A stretch of DNA of 64,000 bases from Natrinema hispanicum (GCF_004217335.1 NZ_SHMP01000006.1:124001-188000), one strand, 5' to 3'. Shown: positions 1-8,535, counted from the first letter of the stretch. Notes: generated by a model from the letters alone, not told the origin. A program made the numbers and translations.

Positions 1-425
1 TCATCACCGAATTCGTCGAGGAAGCCGTCGACCGGATTCCCGGAACCGTCTATATGACCCTCTACCCCGATCCCTATCCCGGACATCTCTACGAGCGCGC
101 CGGAATCGACCTCGAGGCCATCGAAGAATACGTCGACGAGTTCGTCGTCCCGCTGTACGATACGAACTACGGGACGACCTACTGGCTCGAGACGATCGCC
201 AAAGGGTTCGAAAGCGCACTCGAGACGCCGTTTAACATCGAGTTGTACGCGGTCAACGTCGACATCGACAACCTCATCCACGCCAGCGAAGTCGCCCAGG
301 AGTACGCCAAGGGCGTCTTCTTCGGCTACGATGCAGGCAGCGGCCGCGCGGCCCTGCGCCGGATGCAGGCCGACGAGCGCGAGGGGGTCACCCACGGCGA
401 ACCGGCTTCGGAATCGGATTCCTGA
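1..425 (+). CDS. C-terminal part of an unknown protein (5' end outside window)
   Basis: An open frame enters from the left edge and stops with TGA at 423-425. About 141 residues are visible. The internal ATG at 54 is not a convincing start, because the frame stays open and protein-like before it. The visible part is acidic with many aromatic residues (EEYVDEFVVPLYDTNYGTTYW, then GVFFGYD) and ends in a short polar tail. No catalytic motif is recognised and the family is not identified. Repeat copy A begins 54 bases after the stop. The strand and reading frame are secure; the function is unknown. Confidence 0.7.
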   Translation, partial: ITEFVEEAVDRIPGTVYMTLYPDPYPGHLYERAGIDLEAIEEYVDEFVVPLYDTNYGTTYWLETIAKGFESALETPFNIELYAVNVDIDNLIHASEVAQEYAKGVFFGYDAGSGRAALRRMQADEREGVTHGEPASESDS

Positions 426-479
426 TACTGACAGCTAGCAGTACGAAAGCGGCCACCGTGTGCAGCGTCGCTTTCTGAC

Positions 480-560
480 ACGGACCCCCGTTAGTGGGGT
501 CCGGTGTACCCGCGACTCCCCTGCGGTGTGCCGGGGAACTCGGTCGGAAACCGTTTCAGC
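480..560 (+). repeat. Intergenic inverted-end repeat, copy A
   Basis: Left end ACGGACCCCCGTTAG. The inner part carries CCGGTGTACCCGC, the loop-like GACTCCCCT, then GCGGTGTGCCGG, so the arms can pair. The right end is degenerate (GGTCGGAAACCGTTT). It lies between a plus gene and the converging uspA, and points the same way as the upstream gene. It belongs to the family of copies B to G. Confidence 0.6.
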
Positions 561-581
561 TGTTACTATAGCCCGGCCCAG

Positions 582-1004
582 TCAGACCGCCTGAACGGGG
601 ATTTCCGTCTGACGCATGACTTGTTCGGTGACGCTGCCAAGCGAGGTTCGGCGGTCGTCGGTCACACCGCGCCGTCCCATCACGATCAGATCGGCATCCT
701 CGCGTTCAGCGAAGGTGACGATCTCGTCCCAGGGGTTGCCACGTCGACATTCGTGTTCGACGTCGACGCCGAGGGTGCGGCCACGTTCTTCGATCTCTTT
801 GAGCAGTTCCATGGCCTCGTCTTCGTGTTTCTCGTGGTCGACCTCGACAGTGCCGAGCGCTGGCGGTCTGCCGTATCGACGCTCGTCGACGACGTAGAGA
901 CACACCACTGTTGCATCGTATTGCGCCGCGAGGTCGAGTCCGTGGTCGATACCACGATCGGCTTGTTCGCTCCCGTCGGTTGGAATCAGGATCGTATCGT
1001 ACAT
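582..1004 (-). CDS. Universal stress protein, UspA family
   Basis: A 140-residue single-domain Usp protein, the normal length for the family. It opens MYDTILIPTDGSEQA, the first beta strand with the conserved Asp. Near the C terminus it has GRRGVTDDRRTSLGSVTEQV, which matches the G-2x-G-9x-G(S/T) nucleotide loop apart from a slightly different spacing. Such proteins usually bind ATP and act as soluble stress or regulatory proteins. Haloarchaeal genomes carry many copies, so a specific role cannot be assigned. It converges with the partial gene at the left edge, with repeat copy A in between. Confidence 0.9.
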   Translation of the reverse strand: MYDTILIPTDGSEQADRGIDHGLDLAAQYDATVVCLYVVDERRYGRPPALGTVEVDHEKHEDEAMELLKEIEERGRTLGVDVEHECRRGNPWDEIVTFAEREDADLIVMGRRGVTDDRRTSLGSVTEQVMRQTEIPVQAV

Positions 1005-1108
1005 TATTCAGACGATGATTGGACCCGCCCCGTGGAAAAACTACCACCGTTTCTCAAAACCTGTTCGCCCGTTTCGACAGTCAGCGCGAGCACTTACTGG
1101 ACACGTCG

Positions 1109-1648
1109 CTACCGGTCCGGATCGGACGAGCCGTTCGGGTCTGGGTTCGCTGTGGTCTCAGTCGCTGCCTGTATCGTGTCGTACTCCGAATCGCTGTAGG
1201 CGATTAGACGAACGTCCTCGAGCGTGTCCGGGTCGTAGTCGGCGATCACGTCGCCGATGATTGCTGCCCCCTCCTCGAGATCGAAGCCGGCGACGCCACA
1301 GCCAAGCGCCGGAATCACGAGCGACTGACAGCCGAGTTCGTCGGCTTTTGCGAGACTCTGATGGGTCGCGTTCCGAATGCTTTCGGCGGTCGCCTGACCG
1401 TCACCGTAGTGGGGCATCGCGGCCGCGTGAATGACGTACTCGGCGTCGAGGTCGTAGGCGTCAGTGACTGCGACGTCGCCGAGATCGACCGGTCCCTTTG
1501 CCATCGCGTCCTCGTTGATTGCTTCGCCCGCGCCGCGTCGGAGCGCCCCGGCGACGCCGGAGCCCATCCGGAGGCTCGTGCCGGCGGCGTTGACGAGCGC
1601 GTCGGCTGACTGTGCGGCGATGTCACCCTGAACGACGTCGTACTCCAT
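1109..1648 (-). CDS. Macro domain protein (ADP-ribose binding / deacetylase-like)
   Basis: A 179-residue protein made almost entirely of one macro domain. Seen: GDIAAQSADALVNAAGTSL (first ADP-ribose loop), the glycine-rich MGSGVAGALRRGAG, and VIPALGCGVAGFDLEEGA (second phosphate loop). Macro domains bind ADP-ribose or hydrolyse O-acetyl-ADP-ribose and ADP-ribosyl links. The C-terminal 25 residues are a polar tail. It is transcribed in the same direction as uspA, about 100 bases upstream of it. Substrate is not predictable from sequence. Confidence 0.88.
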   Translation of the reverse strand: MEYDVVQGDIAAQSADALVNAAGTSLRMGSGVAGALRRGAGEAINEDAMAKGPVDLGDVAVTDAYDLDAEYVIHAAAMPHYGDGQATAESIRNATHQSLAKADELGCQSLVIPALGCGVAGFDLEEGAAIIGDVIADYDPDTLEDVRLIAYSDSEYDTIQAATETTANPDPNGSSDPDR

Positions 1649-1719
1649 GTGCGGTCTTCCGCACCAAGCCCAATGAAGCTACTCGTGAGACCGATCCGTG
1701 GAACCCGCTTCGACGCTGC

Positions 1720-2043
1720 TCATGCCGTCCGAACCCAGTCGGTGGCGATCAGATCGGGCTCGACGTCGGCGCGTGCAATCCCGTAAAACTTCTCGCGACC
1801 GACTGGAGTCCGCAGCCGGAGCACGCACGTGTAGTCGGTCACCTCGAACGCAGTCACGGAACGGGTAGACCGCTGGTGATCGAATCGAAAGCGCTGGTCT
1901 GCATCCGTCTCGGTGGTAATTCGGTTGCCAAGCGACCAGCTCAGAGATTCGATGCGTTCGATATCGACGTCGAACAGGTGGGCGACCAAGCTCCGACCGC
2001 GCCGTTCCATTGGCCCCTGTGACCTGTTCTCGTGTGAACTCAT
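1720..2043 (-). CDS. Small haloarchaeal protein of unknown function
   Basis: A 107-residue ORF with ordinary haloarchaeal composition that starts MSSHENRSQG. Mixed charged and hydrophobic segments (VTDYTCVLRLRTPVGREKFYGIARADVEPDLIATDWV, given here only as an indication of beta structure) suggest a small globular domain. There is no signal peptide, membrane segment or metal motif. It lies upstream of and codirectional with the macro-domain gene. Family not recognised. Coding status rests on length and composition only. Confidence 0.6.
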   Translation of the reverse strand: MSSHENRSQGPMERRGRSLVAHLFDVDIERIESLSWSLGNRITTETDADQRFRFDHQRSTRSVTAFEVTDYTCVLRLRTPVGREKFYGIARADVEPDLIATDWVRTA

Positions 2044-2122
2044 ATGACGACGAAATCGCTCCGGTACGAAAAAAGGTACTATCTCCGTGTGGTATCCATC
2101 AACGACTGATGCGGACTGCTCT

Positions 2123-2205
2123 CAGACGGTCTGCTGTCGGTCAGTTCCGGCACACCCGCGACCCGTCATGCGGGTACGCCGAGAACAGAGGTAGTAGACC
2201 GTCTG
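2123..2205 (+). repeat. Intergenic inverted-end repeat, copy B
   Basis: Bounded by a perfect 10-base inverted repeat, CAGACGGTCT at 2123-2132 and AGACCGTCTG at 2196-2205. The inner part has CACCCGC, GACCCGTCAT and GCGGGTACGCC, giving a CCCGC/GCGGG hairpin. It lies between the divergent unknown gene ending at 2043 and the iron-box ORF at 2307. Left end ACGGTCTGCTGTCGG is the most divergent of the family. Confidence 0.65.
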
Positions 2206-2283
2206 AACCAACCGAACGGGAGACCGGTCGCTGGCCGCCGTTGTCCAGCACCACGTCTTAGGCCGACCAAAACCTTTTTAGAT

Positions 2284-2297
2284 TTAGGCTCGCCTAA
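2284..2297 (+). promoter_or_regulatory. Palindromic iron-box-like operator
   Basis: TTAGGC-TC-GCCTAA is a perfect 6-2-6 palindrome and matches the DtxR/SirR/Idr-type pattern TTAGGN4CCTAA. It lies 10 bases before the ATG at 2307, and a TATA-like TTTTTAGA lies just upstream, so a bound regulator would cover the transcription start. A site near dpsA at 3332-3345 matches with one mismatch. The regulator itself is not in the window. Confidence 0.6.
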
Positions 2298-2306
2298 CTC
2301 ATCGTG

Positions 2307-2480
2307 ATGGACGTGCCCGCTCGCAGGGAAGACACAGACGCAGCCGACACCCCAGAGTTCGAGGAGCCAGCGGTAGCCGTGACGAGTCACGAAACCCGCC
2401 CCGGAAAAGTCGTTTTCACCGAACAAAACAACAGCGACGGCTGGATCGCGACGGATCTGATCGTCGACCTCGAGCCCTAA
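2307..2480 (+). CDS. 57-residue acidic protein behind an iron box
   Basis: ATG at 2307, stop TAA at 2478-2480. The product begins MDVPARREDTDAADTPEF and ends GWIATDLIVDLEP. It is acidic, has no Cys and no membrane segment. Short haloarchaeal proteins of this build are common, but no function is known to me. Support comes from the TATA-like box and the perfect 14-base iron-box palindrome directly before the ATG, and from acidic haloarchaeal composition. A longer antisense frame exists but is Arg-rich and unlike a haloarchaeal protein. Likely expressed on iron limitation (inference). Confidence 0.6.
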   Translation: MDVPARREDTDAADTPEFEEPAVAVTSHETRPGKVVFTEQNNSDGWIATDLIVDLEP

Positions 2481-2730
2481 TCTCGCTGCCGTTCGAGACC
2501 ACAAGCGTCTCGCTCGTAGCCACTGCCAGTCAGTGCACATTCGATCGCGGGGCCGTCGTGCGATCGGTGTGACTCGGTGGCGGTGCTGTACGTGTCTCGA
2601 TCAGTAACCGACACGTCGCTTCTGCTCGGACTCGATCAAAAAGCCGTCGCTGCTGGTCGGCCCTCCGCTCCGACAGCCGTCGACACGCCGTCGGACCGTG
2701 TGTCTGCGTCAGTCGCTGTGAGGGTCGTGC

Positions 2731-3276
2731 TTAGTGCGTCGCGTCTTTGCTGACCAGCGTGTCGTCTTCGAGGTAGTGTTCGAAGTGGTGCCCGTCTTCC
2801 TCGAGGTCGACGAGGATCTCACGCAGGATCTCGCCGGTCGCCGGGTCGCCTAAGTTCTCGGCGAGTTCGATGCTGTCGCGCATCGATTCGATGATGTCGC
2901 CGTACAGCTCGAGGTCGTGTTCGAACATCGTACGGACGTCGTAGACGTCTTCGCCCTCGAACTCGACGGTGGCGCGGTCTTCTTGGGCTGTCGGGCCAGA
3001 GACGGGGACGCCACCGAGTGCCTGTGCCCGCTCGGCGATCTCGTCTGCGCCGTCCTCGACGTGTTCGTACGCCTCTTCGAGGAACTCGTGGTGTGCGAGG
3101 AAGTTGCCTCCCTCGACCACCCAGTGGTGCTTTTTCAGCTGGTGGTAGAGGACGTAGGCGTTGGCCAACTCCGTGTTTAGCGCGTCGACGATCTGTTCGG
3201 CCTTGTCCTGCTCGAGGCGAAGGCTGTTCTCCTCGACGCTGTCAGCCGACTGGCGGACGGTCTTTTGAGTGCTCAT
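2731..3276 (-). CDS. dpsA: DNA-protecting ferritin-like protein DpsA
   Basis: A 181-residue Dps/ferritin-fold protein. Residues YVLYHQLKKHHWVVEG followed by HHEFLEEAYEHVEDGADEIAER give the ferroxidase-site His and the E/D ligands typical of Dps; ALGGVP and the C-terminal HHFEHYLEDDTLV closely resemble Halobacterium DpsA. Dps 12-mers oxidise and store iron and protect DNA from peroxide. The start MSTQKTVRQ is preferred over an upstream in-frame ATG at 3303, since TTTTAAG lies 27 bases before it as a TATA box. An iron-box-like site lies further upstream, so iron regulation is likely. Confidence 0.95.
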   Translation of the reverse strand: MSTQKTVRQSADSVEENSLRLEQDKAEQIVDALNTELANAYVLYHQLKKHHWVVEGGNFLAHHEFLEEAYEHVEDGADEIAERAQALGGVPVSGPTAQEDRATVEFEGEDVYDVRTMFEHDLELYGDIIESMRDSIELAENLGDPATGEILREILVDLEEDGHHFEHYLEDDTLVSKDATH

Positions 3277-3331
3277 CCGATCTATGGATACACTCGCACT
3301 CACTTAAAACCAGCCTATCAGTAAAGATTTC

Positions 3332-3345
3332 TTTGGTATACCTAA
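3332..3345 (-). promoter_or_regulatory. Iron-box-like site upstream of dpsA
   Basis: Plus-strand TTTGGTATACCTAA matches TTAGGN4CCTAA with one mismatch and has a perfect GGTATACC core. It lies about 55 bases before the dpsA ATG, just upstream of the TATA-like TTTTAAG. This is where an activator could sit, or a regulator acting on BRE/TATA access. Its role is inferred only from the match to the site at 2284. Confidence 0.45.
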
Positions 3346-3479
3346 AGATCTGTTCTCGAGATACTGTCTCGAGTTAGTTTCTATTTGAGGAGACCTGTTA
3401 TCGAATGACACTGCTAGTATACTCTTTATTTTTTCGGGGTTGAGTAAACATTTTCAACATAGGGGTCCAAGGGAGGAGT

Positions 3480-4949
3480 ATGGCAACCAGAATTGCACAG
3501 CGGCGAGAGCGGCTCTACGTCGATGGCGAGTGGCTCGAGACCGAAGATGTGCTCTCGGTTTCGGATCTCGCTGAAGGTGGAGCGTTCGCACAGGTCGCCG
3601 CTGCGGGACCGGCGGAGGCGCGAGCGGCGCTCGCGGCCGCTCACGAAATCAAGCCGACGCTTCGGGAGACGACTGTCGTCGAGCGCGCGACGTGGTGTGA
3701 GTCGATCGCTGAGAGACTCCGTGAGCGCGAGGAGGAACTCACGGAGGTCATCGTCCGCGAGGCCGGCAAACCGATCTCGTCGGCTCGCGGCGAGGTCGAG
3801 CAGGCGGCCGAGCGGTTCGACCGGGCGGCCGAGGAGGCACGCACCATCGTCAGCAACGGCGAATACCGCGAGGGGTCGACGGCGGGCCACGAGGGCTGGC
3901 AGGCGATCGTCAAGCACGAGCCGATCGGTGCCGTCCTCTGTATCACGCCGTACAACTATCCGCTCGCGACGACGGCACTGCAGGTCGCGCCCGCGATCGC
4001 GGCCGGCAACAGCGTTTTGCTCAAGCCCGCGAGCAAGACGCCGATTTCGTCGGCGATCCTCGCCGACATCATCGCCGACGTCGACGGGATTCCGGACGGC
4101 GCGTTCAACTTCGTTCCGGGCGAAGCGGGCGAGATCGGTGACGTCCTCGCCGGCGACGACCGTATCAACGCGATCGCTATGACCGGCTCCTCGGGCGCGG
4201 GCAAACACGTCGCCCGCGAGAGCGGCATGGTCAACTTACATATGGAACTGGGTGGGAACGCCCCGGCGGTGGTCTTCGACGACGCCGACCTCACGGACGT
4301 CGCGGGCAACTGTGCCAAAGGCTCATTCAAGTACGCCGGCCAGCGCTGCTCGGCCATCTCGCGTGTGCTCGCCCACGAGTCGGTTCACGACGACCTCGTC
4401 GACATACTCGAGGGCCAGATGGACGCCTGGCAGGCTGGCGATCTCTTCGACGAGAACACCGCATTCGGCCCGCTCATCAGCGAAGACCAAGCGGATTGGG
4501 TTGCAGAACTCGTCGACGACGCCGTCGACAAGGGCGCGGAGATCGTCCGCGGCGGCCAGCGGCGTGCTCCCGAGGGCGTCCCGGACGAACTCGCCGACCA
4601 GTTCTTCGAACCCACGCTGCTCGCGAACGTTCCACACGACGCACGTCTCGTCGACGAAGAGCAGTTCGGCCCCATCGCAGCGATCACGACGTTCGAGGAC
4701 GAGGAGGAAGCCCTCGAGCTCGCCAACGGTTCGGATCTCGCACTCGACGCCGCAGTCTTCACGAGCGATTACAAGCGTGCAATGCGGATGGCAGAGCGCA
4801 TCGACGCCGGTGCGGTCCGGATCAACGGCGCGCCAAGCCACGGCCTCGGCGACATCCCCTTCGGCGGCAACAAGGACTCGGGCATCGGCCGCGAGGGTCT
4901 CGACGCCTCGATCCATGCGATGATGCGCAAGAAGAGTATCGTGCTGTAG
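3480..4949 (+). CDS. Aldehyde dehydrogenase family protein (GAPN/lactaldehyde dehydrogenase-like)
   Basis: A 489-residue NAD(P)-dependent aldehyde dehydrogenase of full family length. Seen in order: ITPYNYPL in the cofactor-binding part, the Lys in LLKPASKTP, MTGSSGAGK, the general-base Glu in MELGGNAPAVVF, and the catalytic Cys in GQRCSAISR. The C-terminal FGGNKDSGIGREG motif is typical. Closest families by pattern are non-phosphorylating glyceraldehyde-3-phosphate dehydrogenase and lactaldehyde dehydrogenase; substrate cannot be fixed by eye. A GGGAGGAG Shine-Dalgarno lies directly before the ATG. Confidence 0.92.
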   Translation: MATRIAQRRERLYVDGEWLETEDVLSVSDLAEGGAFAQVAAAGPAEARAALAAAHEIKPTLRETTVVERATWCESIAERLREREEELTEVIVREAGKPISSARGEVEQAAERFDRAAEEARTIVSNGEYREGSTAGHEGWQAIVKHEPIGAVLCITPYNYPLATTALQVAPAIAAGNSVLLKPASKTPISSAILADIIADVDGIPDGAFNFVPGEAGEIGDVLAGDDRINAIAMTGSSGAGKHVARESGMVNLHMELGGNAPAVVFDDADLTDVAGNCAKGSFKYAGQRCSAISRVLAHESVHDDLVDILEGQMDAWQAGDLFDENTAFGPLISEDQADWVAELVDDAVDKGAEIVRGGQRRAPEGVPDELADQFFEPTLLANVPHDARLVDEEQFGPIAAITTFEDEEEALELANGSDLALDAAVFTSDYKRAMRMAERIDAGAVRINGAPSHGLGDIPFGGNKDSGIGREGLDASIHAMMRKKSIVL

Positions 4950-5018
4950 GCGGACATTGCTGTCGACGCTTTTCGACAAAGCCCCGTCGCACGGTGCGCT
5001 CGAGACGAGATGTCTGTC

Positions 5019-6158
5019 TCAAAATGAGATCGATTTCTCGGCGACGACCGCCTCAGTTTCGCCGCGGACAGCGACGATAGTGATTGTTCCTGACGCACCT
5101 CTACCGTACTCGAGTGTTGCGGCTTGGCCGACTTCGGTCAGTTCGTCGCGCAGGCCGGTCCAGTCGCGTATCTCGAGTCGGTCCGTACCGCCGCTTGAAA
5201 TGTAGGTCACCGTTACCGTCCGTGCCGAGGAATCGACGTCAATGGTCACGCCCGCTTGCGGTTGTGTCGGTTGGCTTCCGCGTTCGGCGAACATGTCCCG
5301 ATACTCGTAGTCCGCGGTCGGCAGGGTCCTCGTCGCGACGCTGACGTTGCCGTCGACCTCGACTGTCACGTCGTCGAACCGGTCTGCCATCGTGTCCTCG
5401 AATTCGTCCATCCGCTGGGCGTCAGCAGAGACCGCGACCATCGACTGGGTCGTCGTCTCCGATCCGAGCGCCCACGAGAACGCAGCCCCGTTGCCGTTCT
5501 CGTTTCCGTCGTATTCGCCCCAGACGAACGTACTCCCGTCGAGTCGGTCGACCAACTGCCCAAAGCCGTCGTTCGTCTCGGCACGACGATCGGTGCCCTC
5601 GATGCCGGCCGCGAGGATGGCCTCGAGGGCCGCGCCGTCGGACGGGCTCACGACCAGCGTCTCCGACGAGACGGCCACCGAGATGCCGTCGCGTTCGAAG
5701 CGGTCGAAATCGCCGGTCGCCGGCTCGAGCGCTACGTCAACCGCGTCGGGATCGAACGAGCCAGAAACGACGACGTTGCCGGCGACGCCTTTGGACCCGA
5801 ACCGGCAAATCGAGTCCACTGCCGGCTCACCGTCTGCCAACTGCTCGACGAACGCGCTGCTATCCCCATCGGGTACCGTCGGGATGGACTCGGTTACACT
5901 CGGTTGCAGCGTGTCCTCGTGCTGGCGAACCGTCGCGAGGTCCCGATAGTGAAAGAGCAGCTCCGTGCTCCCAGTGGCGGGGACCCACTGTTCGAGCGGT
6001 GTCAGATCGGTCGGCTCGTCGTCCGTCTCGCCGGTCGTGTCGGCTCCGTTGCCGTCGTCGGTTCCGAGCCCGCGTCCGCTGAGGCACCCCGCGCCGGATG
6101 CGAGACCCGCACCTGCTCCCGTGGCTGCGAGTAGTCTGCGCCGCGAAACCTCTTTCAT
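5019..6158 (-). CDS. Tat-exported lipoprotein of unknown function
   Basis: 379 residues starting MKEVSRRRLLAATGAG. A twin-arginine motif (SRRRLL) is followed by a short hydrophobic stretch and a lipobox ending GAGC, so the protein is probably exported folded by Tat and anchored by a lipidated Cys outside the membrane. An acidic Thr/Asp-rich linker leads to two similar beta-rich halves (VDVALEPATGDFDRFERDG and the later region with DDVTVEVDGN), which resemble a repeated domain. No enzyme motif is seen. The frame stays open upstream, but signal-peptide position fixes the start. Confidence 0.82.
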   Translation of the reverse strand: MKEVSRRRLLAATGAGAGLASGAGCLSGRGLGTDDGNGADTTGETDDEPTDLTPLEQWVPATGSTELLFHYRDLATVRQHEDTLQPSVTESIPTVPDGDSSAFVEQLADGEPAVDSICRFGSKGVAGNVVVSGSFDPDAVDVALEPATGDFDRFERDGISVAVSSETLVVSPSDGAALEAILAAGIEGTDRRAETNDGFGQLVDRLDGSTFVWGEYDGNENGNGAAFSWALGSETTTQSMVAVSADAQRMDEFEDTMADRFDDVTVEVDGNVSVATRTLPTADYEYRDMFAERGSQPTQPQAGVTIDVDSSARTVTVTYISSGGTDRLEIRDWTGLRDELTEVGQAATLEYGRGASGTITIVAVRGETEAVVAEKSISF

Positions 6159-6287
6159 AGTGATACGACACACTCGAAACTGAATTGCCATATAGGTATC
6201 TAGTTTCGGCAACTCGGCACTTCGAGTCAGATTTCGGTTCCGGGTATCGCCGAAGGATCTACCCCCCTCGGCGGTGGAGCATCGGCC

Positions 6288-7244
6288 ATGATTCACGACG
6301 TGCTCGTCGCCGGCGAAGCCCTGATCGACTTCATCCCCGAACGCGCCGGCCCGCTCGAGGATGTCGCCGGCTTCGAGCGTCGTCCCGGCGGTGCGCCCGC
6401 GAACGTCGCCGTCGCGCTCGCCCGACTCGACGACCCGCCACTGTTCTGGACCCGCGTCGGCGACGATCCGTTCGGTCGCTACCTCGAGCGGACGCTCGCC
6501 GATTATGGCCTCCCCACCCGATTCATCGAACGCGATGGTGAGGCGAAGACGACGGTCGCGTTCGTCACCCACGACGAGACCGGCGACCGCGAGTTCACGT
6601 TCTACCGCGACGACACGGCTGACACGCGCCTCGAGCCCGGCCAGATCGACGACCAAACGCTCGCCGACTGTGAGTGGGTCCACGCCGGCGGCGTGACCCT
6701 CTCGAGCGGCTCTGCGCGTACGGCAACGCTGGAGTTGCTCGAGCGGGCCGCCGCCGCAGACTGTACGATCTCGTTTGATCCGAACTGGCGGCCGGAACTG
6801 TGGCCAGACGAGGAGGCGTTTGCGAGTGCGGTCGGCGACGCACTCGTCCACGTCGACGTCTGTTTTGCGACGAGTGCCGAACTCGAGGCGCTGGGCGCGT
6901 CGGGCGAGTCACCGACCGAAATCGCTCGCGCGGCGATCGACGGCGGCGCGGTCCACACGGTCTTTGTGACACGCGGGAGCGAGGGGGCGGCCGCCGTCGC
7001 GAGCGATGACGCGGCGTGGCCCACAGCCACAGTTGCGCATCGGGGATTTGCTGTCGATGCCGTCGATACGACGGGAGCCGGCGATGCATTCGTCGCTGGT
7101 GCAATCGCCGCGTTGCGAGACGGTCGCGATCTCGCGGCGGCAGTGGCGTTTGCGAACGCGGTCGCGGCGACGGCGACCACCGCTCGTGGCGCGATGGCAG
7201 CGCTCCCGACTCGCGACGCGGTGGATCAGTTGCTCGAGGAATAG
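6288..7244 (+). CDS. PfkB-family carbohydrate kinase (fructokinase-like)
   Basis: A 318-residue sugar kinase of the ribokinase/PfkB family. The first PfkB signature region is GGAPANVAVALARL near residue 34. The second is DTTGAGDAFVAG near residue 262, whose Asp is the catalytic base and whose GAGD forms the anion hole. FDPNWRPELW and TSAELEAL are typical of fructokinase-like members. It would phosphorylate a sugar with ATP in the cytoplasm. Sugar identity (fructose or KDG are possible) is not determined here. It is divergent from the lipoprotein gene. Confidence 0.92.
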   Translation: MIHDVLVAGEALIDFIPERAGPLEDVAGFERRPGGAPANVAVALARLDDPPLFWTRVGDDPFGRYLERTLADYGLPTRFIERDGEAKTTVAFVTHDETGDREFTFYRDDTADTRLEPGQIDDQTLADCEWVHAGGVTLSSGSARTATLELLERAAAADCTISFDPNWRPELWPDEEAFASAVGDALVHVDVCFATSAELEALGASGESPTEIARAAIDGGAVHTVFVTRGSEGAAAVASDDAAWPTATVAHRGFAVDAVDTTGAGDAFVAGAIAALRDGRDLAAAVAFANAVAATATTARGAMAALPTRDAVDQLLEE

Positions 7245-7326
7245 CGGTCGAACGCGGTCATGGCCGCCCCAAACGGCCCGTGGCTGCAAGCCAGATCGCT
7301 ATCCGCCCCTGTGGCGGATGGCTGGT

Positions 7327-8478
7327 ATGGATCGCAACGTTCGCCGAGCGGTTCCGTTTGCGAAGTCAGTCGTGACCGGGATTCAAGAAAAGAACGTGAC
7401 GTTTATGGCCGCTAGTATCGCCTATCAGGCGTTCGTCTCGCTGATTCCGTTGCTCGTGTTGCTGTTCTTCCTGGTGTCGTTCGTCGGTAACGAGGGGCTC
7501 GCAACGCAGGTGTCGTCGATGACCGAGGGATTCCTGCCCGAGAGCGGTCAGGTCATGCTCGAGCAAGGGATCGAAGGCTCGACCGGCAGCGTCGGCACCT
7601 CCATCATCGGGCTGGTCGCGCTCGTCTGGGGGTCGCTGAAGATCTTCCGCGGGCTGGACACCGCATTTTCGGAGATTTATACGCCGACCGCGGAGAACTC
7701 ACTGGTCGATCAGGTGCGCGATGGAGCCGTCGTCTTCGGGGCGATTATCGTCGCGCTGATCGCCGCCGCAGCGACCACCGTCGTCTTCGCGTTCTTCCCG
7801 GACAGTCTATTCATCGGGCTCTTGAACCCGCTGTTGCTCGTGGTCGGGTTGACGATCGCCTTCCTGCCGATGTTCTACTTCTTCCCAGACATCGATCTCT
7901 CGGTTCGCGAGGTACTGCCGGGTGTCATCGTCGCCGCCGTCGGCTGGGCGGCTCTCCAGTCGTTGTTTCAGGTCTACGTTGCAATTTCGAGTAGCTCCGA
8001 CTCGGCGGGACCGATCGGCGCAATCATTCTCTTGTTGACCTGGCTGTACTTCGGCGGCCTGATACTACTCGTCGGAGCCGTGGTCAATGCCACACACTCG
8101 GGCCACATCGAAATCGAATCCGACGACGCGGCTCCCGACACCACGTCGCTCGAGGGGATTCCAGCGGATGACGACCGCACCTCGTTTGTCGATTCCGCCG
8201 ACCGCGACCGCGAGCGACTCGAGCGGGAACTGGCCGCGCTCCGGCGCGAACGTGATCAGCTGCGAAACGATTGTTCGGCACAGCGCAGCCGTCGGTATCG
8301 GCTCGAGGATCAGGTCGACACGCTCGAAGCGGCAAATCGTGATCTCGAGATCGAAAACGAACGGCTCCGGCGCGAGCGTTCGGCCCGGCGAGGATCGTCG
8401 TGGCGACAGCGGCTTCGCGGCGTCCTAGCGCGCGTTCGGACGCTGAACATCGGCGTCATCAAAACCCAGCGTGAATAG
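7327..8478 (+). CDS. YihY/BrkB-family membrane protein with C-terminal coiled coil
   Basis: 383 residues. The first 270 carry the YihY/virulence factor BrkB core: AASIAYQAFVSLIPLL, the LVWGSLKIFRGLD region, and about six hydrophobic segments ending AIILLLTWLYFGGLILLVGA. The remaining ~110 residues are hydrophilic and contain a heptad-rich coiled coil (RERLERELAALRRERDQL, then a second block rich in LE and EN), ending basic. The family is inner-membrane and of uncertain function. Start at 7327 gives the canonical N terminus; an ATG at 7318 is an alternative. Confidence 0.88.
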   Translation: MDRNVRRAVPFAKSVVTGIQEKNVTFMAASIAYQAFVSLIPLLVLLFFLVSFVGNEGLATQVSSMTEGFLPESGQVMLEQGIEGSTGSVGTSIIGLVALVWGSLKIFRGLDTAFSEIYTPTAENSLVDQVRDGAVVFGAIIVALIAAAATTVVFAFFPDSLFIGLLNPLLLVVGLTIAFLPMFYFFPDIDLSVREVLPGVIVAAVGWAALQSLFQVYVAISSSSDSAGPIGAIILLLTWLYFGGLILLVGAVVNATHSGHIEIESDDAAPDTTSLEGIPADDDRTSFVDSADRDRERLERELAALRRERDQLRNDCSAQRSRRYRLEDQVDTLEAANRDLEIENERLRRERSARRGSSWRQRLRGVLARVRTLNIGVIKTQRE

Positions 8479-8535
8479 CTCGACGGTTCGACTCGAGTCG
8501 TGACGCCTTAGTACGTGCCCGTTCCACCGGAATTC

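Noticed and set aside
2166..2540. Minus-strand frame of 124 residues over the iron-box ORF
   Set aside because: Arg/Trp-rich and non-acidic; lacks a promoter, unlike the plus-strand ORF with TATA and iron box.
6159..6851. N-terminal extension of the lipoprotein to 6851
   Set aside because: Would place the Tat signal far inside and overlap the divergent kinase.
7006..7326. Upstream extension of the BrkB gene to 7006
   Set aside because: Overlaps the PfkB kinase gene out of frame and is Arg-rich; the family starts at MDRNVRRAV.
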